This document shows positions 55,670 through 64,000 of a stretch of 64,000 bases of DNA, piece after piece. Every line of letters starts with the position of its first letter. Within the stretch, counting starts at the first letter, position 1. This DNA comes from Mycolicibacterium goodii. GTDB taxonomy: Bacteria; Actinomycetota; Actinomycetes; Mycobacteriales; Mycobacteriaceae. The translations under genes were made by a program, and so were the position numbers. Location of the stretch: contig NZ_CP012150.1 in the NCBI RefSeq assembly GCF_001187505.1, positions 1,612,001 through 1,676,000 on the forward strand. Direction: 5' to 3'. The notes beneath the pieces are model-generated. The model was not told where the DNA came from and ran no database searches. It worked only from the letters and a program-made list of their open reading frames with translations.

Positions 55670-56881
55670 ATGACCGTGACGTCACCGAGGGTGAACCCGT
55701 GGACGCTGCGCGTCACCGTGCAACTGACGGTGCTCGCGGCGGCGGCGTTCGTCTACGTCACCGCCGAGATCCTCCCGGTGGGCGCACTGCCCGCGATCGC
55801 CACGGATCTCGGCGTCAGCGAGGGTCTCGTCGGGACCCTGATGGCCGGCTACGCGTTGGTCGCCGCGCTCACCACGGTAGCGCTGGTGCGGTTGACCGCA
55901 CGCTGGCCGCGACGGCGCACGCTTCTCGCGACGATGGTGTGTCTGACCGTCTCCCAGATCATTTCGACCATGGCGCCGAATTTCGCGGTACTCGCGGGCG
56001 GGCGTGTGCTGTGCGCGCTGACCCACGGTCTGATGTGGTCGGTGATCGCACCGATCGGCGTGCGACTCGTGCCGCCCACCCACGCAGGCCGCGCGACCGC
56101 CGCGGTGTACGTGGGCACCGGACTGGCACTCGTGGTGGGCAACCCGCTGACCGCGGCGATGAGCGCACTGTGGGGCTGGCGGCAGGCCGTGCTGGCGGTG
56201 GCCGTCGCCGCCGCGGCGGTGACGCTGGCCGCCCGTGTGGTGCTGCCGCTCATGCCCGTCGAACCCGTCGAAGCCCGGACACCAGGCCTGCCCTCGCGCA
56301 ACCGCGGTCTGCTCACCTTGTCGCTGCTGACGCTGATCGGCGTCACCGGGCATTTCGTGGCCTACACGTTCATCGTCGCGATCATCCGCGACGTCGTCGG
56401 CGTCGACGGACCCAACCTGGCCTGGCTGCTCGCCGGGTACGGCGTCGCCGGTCTGGCCGCGATGGCGGTGATGGCCCGGCCGCTGGATCTGTGGCCGCGG
56501 GCATCGGTGACCGGCTGCCTCGCGGTGCTGGCGGCGGCGTTGGTGACGCTGGCGGTCCTGGCCGCCGGGCACCAGGGCGGCCCGGCGGCGACGGTGATCG
56601 GAACCGTCGCGATCGTGCTGTGGGGCGCCTCCTCCACGGCGTTGCCGCCCATGCTGCAGACCTCGGCGATGCGCACCTCACCCGGCGATCCCGACGGTGC
56701 GTCCGGTCGGTACGTCGCGGCGTTCCAGGTCGGCATCATGGCGGGCGCGCTCGCCGGGGCGGGCCTCTACGAGGCCATCGGGCTCACGGTCATGATCGGC
56801 GCCGCCGCGGTCCTCATCGCCGTCGCGATGTGCGGCGCGCTGATCGCGCGCGACGTGTTCGGCCGCTCCCGGCTGCTGTGA
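55670..56881 (+). CDS. MFS exporter of the DHA1 type (Rv0191-like)
   Basis: 403 residues with 12 hydrophobic segments. [59 protein letters not shown] carries the first two helices and the loop 2-3 motif, and [18 protein letters not shown] is the motif C region. The family includes drug and arabinose-type exporters. Gene order supports orthology with Rv0191, linked to drug efflux in M. tuberculosis. It ends 158 bp before the L,D-transpeptidase gene. Confidence 0.88.
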   Translation: MTVTSPRVNPWTLRVTVQLTVLAAAAFVYVTAEILPVGALPAIATDLGVSEGLVGTLMAGYALVAALTTVALVRLTARWPRRRTLLATMVCLTVSQIISTMAPNFAVLAGGRVLCALTHGLMWSVIAPIGVRLVPPTHAGRATAAVYVGTGLALVVGNPLTAAMSALWGWRQAVLAVAVAAAAVTLAARVVLPLMPVEPVEARTPGLPSRNRGLLTLSLLTLIGVTGHFVAYTFIVAIIRDVVGVDGPNLAWLLAGYGVAGLAAMAVMARPLDLWPRASVTGCLAVLAAALVTLAVLAAGHQGGPAATVIGTVAIVLWGASSTALPPMLQTSAMRTSPGDPDGASGRYVAAFQVGIMAGALAGAGLYEAIGLTVMIGAAAVLIAVAMCGALIARDVFGRSRLL

Positions 56882-57039
56882 CCGTGCTAACGCGCGGCCG
56901 CATCCCGGCGATCAACAACCAGTTGGCGCAGGTGAGCGGCCCGGGCCGGGGGCGTTCGGCATCGAGCGGGGATTCGACCGACCCGGCCTCATCTGCGCAC
57001 TGTGCGACACTGGAACCAGTTGTGCTCTGGAGGTACCGC

Positions 57040-58080
57040 ATGCCGAAATCGGCAAAACGCAGACTGATCACCGCTTTCATGGCCGCGGGATTGGTCGGTG
57101 GACTGGTCATGAGCCCGTCCGCTCTGGCAGATCCCGAAGTACCGGCCCCGCCGGCTCCCGTCGATCCGGCCGCGCCACCGGCGCCGCCCGATCCGTTCGC
57201 GTTCCCGCCGCCGGCCGACCCGCTGGCGCCCCCGGTGGCCGCTCCCGCGGCACCCGGCGCGACCGCCACGGGTCCCGAGGCGGAGGTGATCACCAACTAC
57301 GGCGCACCGGCCGTGCCGATCGAAGGCGTCCCCGAGGGACAGAACCCGGAACCGTTCACCGGCCAGCCGCCGTTCCTGCCGCCGTCGTTCAACCCGGTCA
57401 ACGGCTCGATGGTGGGTGTCGCGAAACCGATCTACATCAACTTCCAGCGGCCCATCGCCAACCGGCAGATGGCCCAGGACGCCATCCGCATCACGTCGAA
57501 CCCGCCGGTGCCCGGCCGGTTCTACTGGGTCAGTGACACCCAGCTGCGGTGGCGCCCGCAGGACTTCTGGCCGTCCAACACCGTGGTGAACATCGACGCC
57601 GCCGGCACCAAGTCCAGCTTCCGCGTCGGCGACTACCTGGTGGCCACCGTCGACGACAGCACCCACCAGATGGAGATCCGCCGCAACGGCGAGCTGGAGA
57701 AGACCTTCCCGGTGTCGATGGGCAAGAGCGACGGCAAGCACGAGACCAAGAACGGCACCTACTACGTGCTGGAGAAGTTCGCGGACATCGTGATGGACTC
57801 CTCGACCTACGGCGTGCCCGTGGACTCGGCCGAGGGATACAAGCTCAAGGTCAAGGACGCCGTCCGCATCGACAACAGCGGCATCTTCGTGCACAGCGCC
57901 CCGTGGTCGGTGGGCGACCAGGGCAAGCGCAACGTCAGCCACGGCTGCATCAACCTGAGCCCCGAGAACGCGCGCTGGTTCTACGAGCAGTTCGGCAGCG
58001 GCGATCCCGTGGTCATCAAGAACAGCAAGGGCGGCCTGTACAACCAGCCCGACGGGGCGTCGGACTGGCAGATGTTCTGA
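57040..58080 (+). CDS. ldtE: L,D-transpeptidase (YkuD domain), LdtE/LdtMt4-like
   Basis: 346 residues. A signal peptide ([25 protein letters not shown]) precedes a Pro/Ala-rich linker (residues ~33-95), an Ig-like domain ([20 protein letters not shown]) and the YkuD catalytic domain with [14 protein letters not shown] and [20 protein letters not shown]. The nucleophile is Cys303 of SHGC. It forms 3-3 cross-links in peptidoglycan or anchors proteins, and is sensitive to carbapenems as a class. GGAGG lies seven bases before ATG 57040. Order and length fit Rv0192 and its M. smegmatis counterpart LdtE; the symbol rests on that. Confidence 0.9.
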   Translation: MPKSAKRRLITAFMAAGLVGGLVMSPSALADPEVPAPPAPVDPAAPPAPPDPFAFPPPADPLAPPVAAPAAPGATATGPEAEVITNYGAPAVPIEGVPEGQNPEPFTGQPPFLPPSFNPVNGSMVGVAKPIYINFQRPIANRQMAQDAIRITSNPPVPGRFYWVSDTQLRWRPQDFWPSNTVVNIDAAGTKSSFRVGDYLVATVDDSTHQMEIRRNGELEKTFPVSMGKSDGKHETKNGTYYVLEKFADIVMDSSTYGVPVDSAEGYKLKVKDAVRIDNSGIFVHSAPWSVGDQGKRNVSHGCINLSPENARWFYEQFGSGDPVVIKNSKGGLYNQPDGASDWQMF

Positions 58081-58092
58081 CCGTCCCCCATA

Positions 58093-58129
58093 CGAAGAAC
58101 CCCCGCAGCCAGGCTGCGGGGGTTCTTCG
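58093..58129. terminator. Strong 18-bp hairpin between ldt and zmp1 genes
   Basis: CGAAGAACCCCCGCAGCC (58093-58110) and its exact complement (58112-58129) separated by one base. It sits between convergent stop codons, with TTCTTCG on one side and AAGAAC on the other, so it can act in both directions. Confidence 0.88.
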
Positions 58130-58141
58130 TTGTCGGGGGTG

Positions 58142-60142
58142 TCAGTTCCAGATCCGGACCCGGCGCTCGGGCTCCAGGAACAGCTCGTCGTCCTCGGTGA
58201 CGTCGAACGCCTGGTAGAACGAGTCGATGTTGCGCACGACGCCGTTGCACCGGAACTCCGGCGGCGAATGCGGGTCGACGGCGAGCCTGCGGATGGCCTC
58301 GGCCTCACGGGATTTGGTGCGCCACACCTGGGCCCACCCGAAGAACACCCGCTGCACACCGGTGAGCCCGTCGATCACCGGGGCCTGTTCGCCCTTGAGC
58401 GATAGCTGGTAGGCGAGCAGGGCGATGGACAGGCCGCCGAGATCGCCGATGTTCTCGCCGACGGTGAACGCCCCGTTGACATGATGCGACGGAGCGAGCC
58501 CACGCGGCGTGAACTGCTCGTACTGCTCGATCAACGCCTTTGTGCGGGTACCGAATTCGGCACGGTCGGCGTCGGTCCACCAGTCCACGAGATTGCCGTC
58601 GCCGTCGTACTTGGCGCCCTGATCGTCGAAACCGTGCCCGATCTCATGGCCGATCACCGCGCCGATCCCGCCGTAGTTGGCCGCGTCGTCGGCGTCGGCG
58701 TCGAAGAACGGCGGCTGCAGAATCGCTGCGGGGAACACGATCTCGTTCATGCCGGGGTTGTAGTAGGCGTTCACGGTCTGCGGCGTCATGAACCACTCGT
58801 CGCGGTCCACCGGTCCGCCCAGCTTGTTCAGCTCACGGTCGGAGTTGACGATGTAGCCGCGCCGGTAGTTGCCGTACAGGTCGTCCCGCTCGATGACGAC
58901 CGCCGAGTAGTCCCGCCAACGCGGCGGATACCCGATCTTCGGGGTGAACTTGTCCAGCTTGGCCAGCGCCTTGGCCCGGGTCTCCGGGGTCATCCAGTCC
59001 AGCTGGTTGATGCTGACCCGGTAGGCCTCACGCAGGTTGGCCACCAGCTCGTCCATCCGCGCCTTGGCCTCCGGCGGGAAGTGCCGCTGCACGTAGAGCT
59101 TGCCCAGTGCATCGCCCATGAGGTTCTCCACCACCGACACCGCCCGCTTCCAGCGGTCACGGATCTGTTCGGTGCCCGACAGCGTGCGGCCGTAGAACGC
59201 GAAGTCCTCGGCGACCAGGTCATCGGTGAGCAGCCCGGCGCGGGCATGGATGACGCGCCAGCGCGCCCACGCCTTCCAGTCCTCAAGGTCCTCCGAGGCC
59301 CACAGCGCGGCGAACGCCGTCAGGTAATCGGGCTGGCGCACCACGAGCTCGGACACCGTCTCGGGCGTCGTGCCGAGCCCGGAGAGCCACCCGGCCCAGT
59401 CGAATCCCGGCGCCTGCTGGGGCAAATCGGCGAAGGTGCGCAGGTTGTAGGTGAGATCGGCGTCGCGGCGTTTGACCACGTCCCAGTGCGCGGCGGCGAT
59501 TTTGGACTCTAGCGCCACGATGCGCGCGGCGGTGTCGGCCTGATCCCCGCCGTACACGAGCTCGAACATCCGCGCGATGTGCTTGGGGTAGCCGGCCAGG
59601 ATCTCGGCGTGCTGCTCGTCGCGGAAGTACGACTCGTCGGGCAGTCCGATGCCGGACTGTCCCATGTGCAGCAGGTAGCGCGTCGAGTTCTTCGAATCGG
59701 TGTCGACGTACACGCCCGCGCCGCCGCCGACACCGGTGCGCTGCAGGGCGCCCAGCACGGCCGCCAGCGCGTCGGCGTCGGATGCCGCGTCGATGGCCGC
59801 GAGTTCGTCGAGCAACGGCTGCAGGCCGCGCTCGGCGATGGTCTGGGTGTCCATGAAGCTCGCGTACAGGTCACCGATGCGCTGTTCGTCGGTGCGCTCG
59901 GGGGCGCCCGACGCCGCGGCCTCGGTGATCAGATCGCGGATCTGCTCCTCGGCGCGGTCGTAGAGCAGGCGGAACGCGCCGTCGGTGGCCCGGTCCGCGG
60001 GAATCTCGTATTCGGTCAGCCAGCGCCCGTTGACGTGGCCGAACAGGTCGTCTTGTGGGCGGGTCTGCGGATCGACGTGGGTCAGGTCGATACCTGACTT
60101 GAGGGTCGGGTCCGCTGCGCCACGAGTTGCTTCTACCGTCAC
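58142..60142 (-). CDS. zmp1: M13-family zinc metallopeptidase Zmp1 (neprilysin-like)
   Basis: 666 residues, the expected size. The zinc motif HEIGH is in AVIGHEIGHGFDDQGAKYD (about residue 495), the third ligand Glu in GENIGDLGGLSIAL, and the substrate-binding NAYYNP (NAYY) and C-terminal EFRCNG are present. There is no signal peptide, as in mycobacterial Zmp1, which is nevertheless found outside the cell. GTG 60142 is chosen; the longer frame is antisense to the next gene. In M. tuberculosis Zmp1 affects phagosome maturation. Here it is flanked by the Rv0199-like gene as in that genome. Confidence 0.93.
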   Translation of the reverse strand: MTVEATRGAADPTLKSGIDLTHVDPQTRPQDDLFGHVNGRWLTEYEIPADRATDGAFRLLYDRAEEQIRDLITEAAASGAPERTDEQRIGDLYASFMDTQTIAERGLQPLLDELAAIDAASDADALAAVLGALQRTGVGGGAGVYVDTDSKNSTRYLLHMGQSGIGLPDESYFRDEQHAEILAGYPKHIARMFELVYGGDQADTAARIVALESKIAAAHWDVVKRRDADLTYNLRTFADLPQQAPGFDWAGWLSGLGTTPETVSELVVRQPDYLTAFAALWASEDLEDWKAWARWRVIHARAGLLTDDLVAEDFAFYGRTLSGTEQIRDRWKRAVSVVENLMGDALGKLYVQRHFPPEAKARMDELVANLREAYRVSINQLDWMTPETRAKALAKLDKFTPKIGYPPRWRDYSAVVIERDDLYGNYRRGYIVNSDRELNKLGGPVDRDEWFMTPQTVNAYYNPGMNEIVFPAAILQPPFFDADADDAANYGGIGAVIGHEIGHGFDDQGAKYDGDGNLVDWWTDADRAEFGTRTKALIEQYEQFTPRGLAPSHHVNGAFTVGENIGDLGGLSIALLAYQLSLKGEQAPVIDGLTGVQRVFFGWAQVWRTKSREAEAIRRLAVDPHSPPEFRCNGVVRNIDSFYQAFDVTEDDELFLEPERRVRIWN

Positions 60143-60205
60143 CCCGACATTCTTCCAGAAGGCCGCCGCGGCACCCGGCGGCGAAAGAACGCTACCCTCA
60201 CGGCC

Positions 60206-60829
60206 ATGCCTGACGCGCCCAGCAAGGACGGCCCCGAGACGGACACCGAGAAGGACAGCCCGGTCGGCTCGGGCGGGATCTTCACCGGTTACGGCGTCGC
60301 GTCGGCCGTGCTCGGCGTCATCGCGGTCGCCGCGGTGGTGCTCGGCACCATGATCTTCACCGCGCACCGGGAGCAGACGAGCGAGCGTGAGTATCAGACC
60401 CGGGTGCTGCAGACCGCGGCCGAGTGGGCGAGCGTGCTGATCAACATGACCGCCGACACCGTGCAGGCCGATATGCAGAAGCTGCACGACGGCACCGTCG
60501 GCCAACTCAACAACGACTTCGAGTCCGCGGTGCAGCCGTACCGCGAGCTGGTGCAGCGGCTCAAATCGCGCACGACCGGGCAGATCGACTCGGTGGCGAT
60601 CGAATCGCTTTACCACCCGCAGCCGGGACCCGACGGTCGTGTGACGCCTCCGGAACGGGCCGAGCTGACCGGGATGGTGTCGCGCATCGACACGGTGTTG
60701 GTGGTGGCGACGTCGGTGACCGAGAGCGCGGGCACCGACCAGCCGAGAACCGTGCGGTGGAACCTGCGCCTGGACGTCGCCGATGTCGACGGTCAGCTGA
60801 TGATCTCGCGGCTGGAGCCCATCCGATGA
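60206..60829 (+). CDS. Mce-associated-type membrane protein (Rv0199-like)
   Basis: 207 residues: an acidic N-terminus, one membrane helix (ASAVLGVIAVAAVVLGTMIF, residues ~32-52), then an outward alpha/beta domain (TAHREQTSEREYQTRVLQTA; VESLYHP-like IESLYHP; VRWNLRLDVADVDGQLMISRLEP). This fold is shared with Mce-associated proteins. It couples to the next gene by an ATGA overlap, suggesting a complex. Function unknown. Confidence 0.82.
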   Translation: MPDAPSKDGPETDTEKDSPVGSGGIFTGYGVASAVLGVIAVAAVVLGTMIFTAHREQTSEREYQTRVLQTAAEWASVLINMTADTVQADMQKLHDGTVGQLNNDFESAVQPYRELVQRLKSRTTGQIDSVAIESLYHPQPGPDGRVTPPERAELTGMVSRIDTVLVVATSVTESAGTDQPRTVRWNLRLDVADVDGQLMISRLEPIR

Positions 60830-61515
60830 GGAACCGGTTGCGGGTCCTCGCCTTCGACGTCGCCGCACCGCTGGCGGCGATCGTCGCGCTGGTCTACCTC
60901 GGCGTCGCGCTCGGCTGGCCGCTGTGGTGGGTGTCGGTGTGCTCGATCCTGTGCCTGCTGATCGTCCAGGCGGTGGTGGTGAACGTGGTGCTGGCCCGCC
61001 GCGACGGCGTGACGGTGGGCACCGACGACGACGGACCCGGTCTGCGCCTGGCGGTGGTCGGCGTTGCCACGGCCGCGCTGGTCGCCGCGATGGTGGTGGG
61101 TTATCTGCGCTGGACGGCGCCCGATGACACGTTCAACCGCGACCGCGAGCAGGTGGTGCGCATCGCCAGCAGCGTCGCAGAGGCCACCGCGACGTTCACG
61201 CCGCAGAGCCCGACGGCGTCCATCGACCGGGCGACCGCCCAGATGTCACCCGAGCGCGCCGAGGCGTTCAAGAACGAATTCGCCAATGTGGCAAAGGATC
61301 TCACGAGCCGCAACGTCTCGGCGCAGGCCAGCACGATCTCGGCGGGTGTCGAGGCGCTCGGACCAGAGGCGGCCAGCGTCGCCGTGGTGTTGCGCGGCAC
61401 CCAGAGCGTGCCGGGCAAACCGACCGACAACGCCGTGCTGGCACTGCGGGTGACGCTGACAAAGACCGACGGCCGCTGGCTGGTCGACGATGTGCGGCCG
61501 CTGCACTCCCGCTGA
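60826..61515 (+). CDS. Two- to three-helix membrane protein (Rv0200-like)
   Basis: 229 residues from ATG 60826, the same length as Rv0200. Hydrophobic helices lie at ~7-28 and ~30-58 (the first pair close together) and ~70-92 (LAVVGVATAALVAAMVVGYL). An extracytoplasmic Mce-associated-like domain follows (DDTFNRDREQVVRIASSVAEATATFTPQ; GRWLVDDVRPLHSR). It is partner to the preceding gene. Function unknown. Confidence 0.84.
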   Translation: MRNRLRVLAFDVAAPLAAIVALVYLGVALGWPLWWVSVCSILCLLIVQAVVVNVVLARRDGVTVGTDDDGPGLRLAVVGVATAALVAAMVVGYLRWTAPDDTFNRDREQVVRIASSVAEATATFTPQSPTASIDRATAQMSPERAEAFKNEFANVAKDLTSRNVSAQASTISAGVEALGPEAASVAVVLRGTQSVPGKPTDNAVLALRVTLTKTDGRWLVDDVRPLHSR

Positions 61516-61516
61516 G

Positions 61517-61987
61517 TCAGTACGCCTTCTGCGGTCGGCGGGAGTCGATCACACCGGTGTTGAACCCGGCCAGGTGCAGGCCTCCGGCGAACCGGGCGTG
61601 CTCGATCTTCACGCAGCGGTCCTGCACCACCTGCAGCCCGGCGGCCTCGCCGTCACGGACCACGTCGTCATGGCGCAGCCCCAGCTGCAGCCACAGCGTC
61701 TTGGCGCCCACCGCGATGGTCTCCTGCAGCACCGCGGGCAGATCCTCGCGGCGCCGGAACACGTCGACCAGATCCGGCACGACGGGCAGGTCGGCCAGGC
61801 TCGGATACACCGGGGTGCCCTCGATGTCGCTGATCGTGGGGTTGACCAGATAGATGTCGTAGTCGCTGGTCGACTTCAGGTATGTCCACACGAAGTAGCT
61901 GGCCCGCGACGTGTTGGCCGAGGCGCCGACGATGGCCACCGAGCGGGTCTCGCGCAGGATGCGCTGGCGGGTCAGGGCGTCGGTCAT
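61517..61987 (-). CDS. CoA-binding domain protein (YccU-like)
   Basis: 156 residues with a Rossmann-type CoA-binding fold: RSVAIVGASANTSRASYFVWTYL, YDIYLVNPTISDIEGTPVYPSLADLP, LVDVFRRREDLPAVLQETIAVGAKTLWLQLG, and VVQDRCVKIEHARF. It is a single-domain relative of succinyl-CoA synthetase alpha. The start overlaps the metY stop (ATGA), so it belongs to the metY operon. Physiological role unknown. Confidence 0.88.
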   Translation of the reverse strand: MTDALTRQRILRETRSVAIVGASANTSRASYFVWTYLKSTSDYDIYLVNPTISDIEGTPVYPSLADLPVVPDLVDVFRRREDLPAVLQETIAVGAKTLWLQLGLRHDDVVRDGEAAGLQVVQDRCVKIEHARFAGGLHLAGFNTGVIDSRRPQKAY

Positions 61988-63276
61988 TCGGCTTTCTCCG
62001 CTTGTGTCAGTGCCTGGTCGAGGTCCCAGATGATGTCATCGGCGTCCTCGATGCCCACGCTGATGCGGATGAGCTCGGGGCCGACGCCACCGGCGGTCAA
62101 CTGCTCGTCGGTGAGCTGGCGGTGCGTCGTGCTGGCCGGGTGCACCACGAGCGTGCGCACGTCGCCGATGTTGGCCAGGTGGCTCGCCAACTGGACGGAG
62201 TTGATGAACTTCTCGCCTGCCGCGCGCCCGCCCTTGACGCCGAACGCGAACACCGCGCCGGGACCGTCGGGCAGGTACCGCTTGGCCCGGTCGTGGTGCG
62301 GGTGCGATGGCAGGCCCGCCCAGCGCACGTAGGTGACGCGCGGGTCGGCCTCCAGCCACTCGGCGACCGCGCGGGCGTTGGCCAGGTGGGCGGCCATGCG
62401 CTGCGGCAGTGTCTGCACACCCTGCAGCAGCTGGAAGGCCGACTGCGGGGCCAGGGTGGCGCCCAGATCGCGCAGCTGCTCGCTGCGCAGCTTGGTCAGA
62501 AACCCGAACTCACCGAAGTTGCCCCACCAGCTCAACCCGCCGTACGACGCGACCGGTTCGGTCATCTGCGGGAATTTGCCTGCGCCCCAATCGAATTTGC
62601 CGGCGTCGACCGCGACGCCACCGAGGGTGGTGCCGTGCCCGCCGATGAACTTGGTGGCCGAGTGCACGACGATGTCGGCGCCGTGTTCGATCGGCCTGCA
62701 CAGCGCCGGCGTGGCCACCGTGCTGTCGACGACGAGCGGCACACCGGCGTCGCGGGCGACCTCGGCCAGACCCGTGAGGTCGGCGATCTCGCCGGACGGG
62801 TTGGCGATCACCTCGGCGTAGATCAGCCGGGTGCGGTCGGTGACGGCCGCGGCGTAGTCGGCCGGATCGGTGCCGCCGACGAACGTGGTGTCGATGCCGA
62901 ACCGGCGCAGCGAGACGTCGAGCTGCGTGACGGTGCCGCCGTAGAGGCTCGCGGCCGACACGATGTGGTCGCCCGCGCCCGCGAGCGCGGCGAACACCGC
63001 GAACTGGGCCGACAGACCGCTGGCCGTGGCCACCGCACCCAATCCGTTCTCCAGGCTCGCGATGCACTCCTCGAAGGCCGCGACGGTGGGATTGCCGATC
63101 CGGCTGTAGATGTTGCCGTATTTCTGCAGCGCGAACAGGTTGGCCGCATCGTCGGTGTCGTTGAAGACGAAGCTGGCATTGGCGTAGATCGGCGTCACCC
63201 TGGCACCGGTGGCAGCATCCGGACGTTGTCCGGCGTGTATGGCGCGGGTGGCCAGGCCGAAGGTTCGGTCAGTCAC
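61984..63276 (-). CDS. metY: O-acetylhomoserine (O-acetylserine) sulfhydrylase
   Basis: A 430-residue PLP enzyme of the Cys/Met metabolism family that makes homocysteine from O-acetylhomoserine and sulfide. [53 protein letters not shown], and [18 protein letters not shown] with the PLP lysine Lys209 are diagnostic. The length and C-terminal pattern fit sulfhydrylases rather than cystathionine gamma-synthase. It starts at GTG 63276. It is first gene of a two-gene unit with the CoA-binding protein. Confidence 0.92.
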   Translation of the reverse strand: MTDRTFGLATRAIHAGQRPDAATGARVTPIYANASFVFNDTDDAANLFALQKYGNIYSRIGNPTVAAFEECIASLENGLGAVATASGLSAQFAVFAALAGAGDHIVSAASLYGGTVTQLDVSLRRFGIDTTFVGGTDPADYAAAVTDRTRLIYAEVIANPSGEIADLTGLAEVARDAGVPLVVDSTVATPALCRPIEHGADIVVHSATKFIGGHGTTLGGVAVDAGKFDWGAGKFPQMTEPVASYGGLSWWGNFGEFGFLTKLRSEQLRDLGATLAPQSAFQLLQGVQTLPQRMAAHLANARAVAEWLEADPRVTYVRWAGLPSHPHHDRAKRYLPDGPGAVFAFGVKGGRAAGEKFINSVQLASHLANIGDVRTLVVHPASTTHRQLTDEQLTAGGVGPELIRISVGIEDADDIIWDLDQALTQAEKAE

Positions 63277-63353
63277 GGGTAGTCATCAGTACCCGTGGTG
63301 TGGGTGGCAGTCAAGCCATCCGCGCAGCGTGAACCGAATCGCGCCCGCACGCC

Positions 63354-63935
63354 TCACTTGGTGCCGCGCTGGGCGGCGATCTTCGCGAACCGGTCGGACA
63401 GCCGCTGCATCCGCAGCAGCAGCGACGCGCGCGGGCTGACGCTGCCCTCCAGATAGGTCGCGAACTCTTCGTTGGACACCCCGATGCGCGAGGCGAATTC
63501 CTGTGGTGCGAGCTTGGACCGGCGCAGCATGGCCTGGACCTGTTTGGCCACCTCGGCGCGCTCGGAGGCCTCCAGATGATCGCGGGTGCGCACGAGCACT
63601 TCGGCGAGCGCCTTGGAGACCCCGTACGGCCGTGCGGTCTCCAGCACCTCCTCGACCTGGCGGGCGGTGCGGCCGTAGGGATCCCGTTTGATCGCGGCGA
63701 CGATGCGCTGCCACACCATCAGGTCGTCGGTCTCGAGGGCGGCGCGGATCGCGGCAGTGGGCCAGTACTCGACCGGCCGGTCGTCGAACTGGCGTTGGGC
63801 TGCGCGCGGGCGGGCACCGGCCGGGCGCGGCCCCTGATTGTGTTGGCCCGTGGATCGGTCCGGGGACGGTTGTATCGGCGACATTCCTTTTCGACGCGCA
63901 TCCCGCATGTCCCGAACGTCGGGGGCCAACGTCAC
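63354..63935 (-). CDS. XRE-type helix-turn-helix protein
   Basis: Up to 193 residues. A disordered, Arg/Pro-rich N-terminus (to ~55) and a helical middle (IRAALETDDLMVWQRIVAAIKRDPYGRTARQVEEVL) precede a C-terminal HTH (KLAPQEFASRIGVSNEEFATYLEGSVSPRASLLLRM). GTG 63935 overlaps the stop of the preceding, partly visible gene (GTGA), so the two are coupled. ATG 63884 is a later possible start. The arrangement resembles an HTH antitoxin or regulator paired with an upstream partner, but the partner is cut off by the window. Confidence 0.78.
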   Translation of the reverse strand: MTLAPDVRDMRDARRKGMSPIQPSPDRSTGQHNQGPRPAGARPRAAQRQFDDRPVEYWPTAAIRAALETDDLMVWQRIVAAIKRDPYGRTARQVEEVLETARPYGVSKALAEVLVRTRDHLEASERAEVAKQVQAMLRRSKLAPQEFASRIGVSNEEFATYLEGSVSPRASLLLRMQRLSDRFAKIAAQRGTK

Positions 63936-64000
63936 TTCGCCTCCTCCAGCATTGCTACCGCGACCGACAGGCAGCGCTGCCTGACCTTTTCCCAGTCCTC
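63932..64000 (-). CDS. C-terminal 22 codons of an upstream gene (partial)
   Basis: The minus-strand frame is open from the window edge to TGA at 63932-63934. It encodes EDWEKVRQRCLSVAVAMLEE and two further residues. It is too short to identify. Its stop overlaps the start of the HTH-protein gene, showing they are one operon. Confidence 0.6.
   Translation of the reverse strand, partial: EDWEKVRQRCLSVAVAMLEEAK

Overview
This is high-GC actinobacterial DNA that looks like a fast-growing mycobacterium, very probably Mycolicibacterium smegmatis or a close relative. The reasons are two mmpS-mmpL lipid-export pairs, a secreted L,D-transpeptidase, a SigG-type sigma factor, and a right half that follows the gene order of the M. 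tuberculosis Rv0181c-Rv0200 region: pirin, sigG, monoacylglycerol lipase, DUF2786 protein, small metallopeptidase, O-methyltransferase, ilvD, ricR, MFS exporter, L,D-transpeptidase, zmp1, and an Rv0199/Rv0200-like pair. No rRNA, tRNA or CRISPR array was seen.

Layout. 1-11741 is a formate/oxalate locus: the 3' part of a Mo formate dehydrogenase, its delta subunit, FdhD, a GntR regulator, three OFA-type transporters, a formyl-CoA transferase and a histone-deacetylase-fold hydrolase. Similar TTGCATAC / ATACRACATAC sites lie before most of these units, and two GTGA-N6-TCAC (Crp-type) sites lie before transporter promoters. 11742-16400 holds a small membrane protein, a TetR/TauD divergent pair with twin operators, and a gamma-glutamyltransferase-like acylase. 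16382-20318 is an mmpS-mmpL operon with a divergent MarR gene. 20763-21467 holds broken remnants of anmK and murQ. 21499-30250 is a run of secreted proteins: a cutinase, a large secreted protein with a Lys/Ala-rich tail, a membrane acyltransferase, an RNase Sa-like lipoprotein with its barstar, and a phosphodiester glycosidase. 30354-33588 is an AraC-VOC-UvrA-paralogue operon.

36480-37791 is an IS110-family element. It is inserted inside one arm of a chromosomal hairpin repeat, and a second intact copy of that repeat lies at 38789-38846. The 240-bp non-coding left end of the element reads as a complete bridge RNA. It has a target loop whose two guides match the hairpin arm on either side of a CT core. 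It also has a donor loop whose two guides match the element's own ends. This is the most striking structure in the window: an RNA-guided transposon whose guide is specific for a host intergenic hairpin family.

The right part also carries three promoter signals worth testing. They are a KstR-type operator in front of the NDMA-type alcohol dehydrogenase, a PafBC-type DNA-damage promoter giving a leaderless sigG, and a RicR/CsoR palindrome in front of ricR itself. Nothing here was checked against a database; family names rest on recognition of motifs, lengths and gene order.
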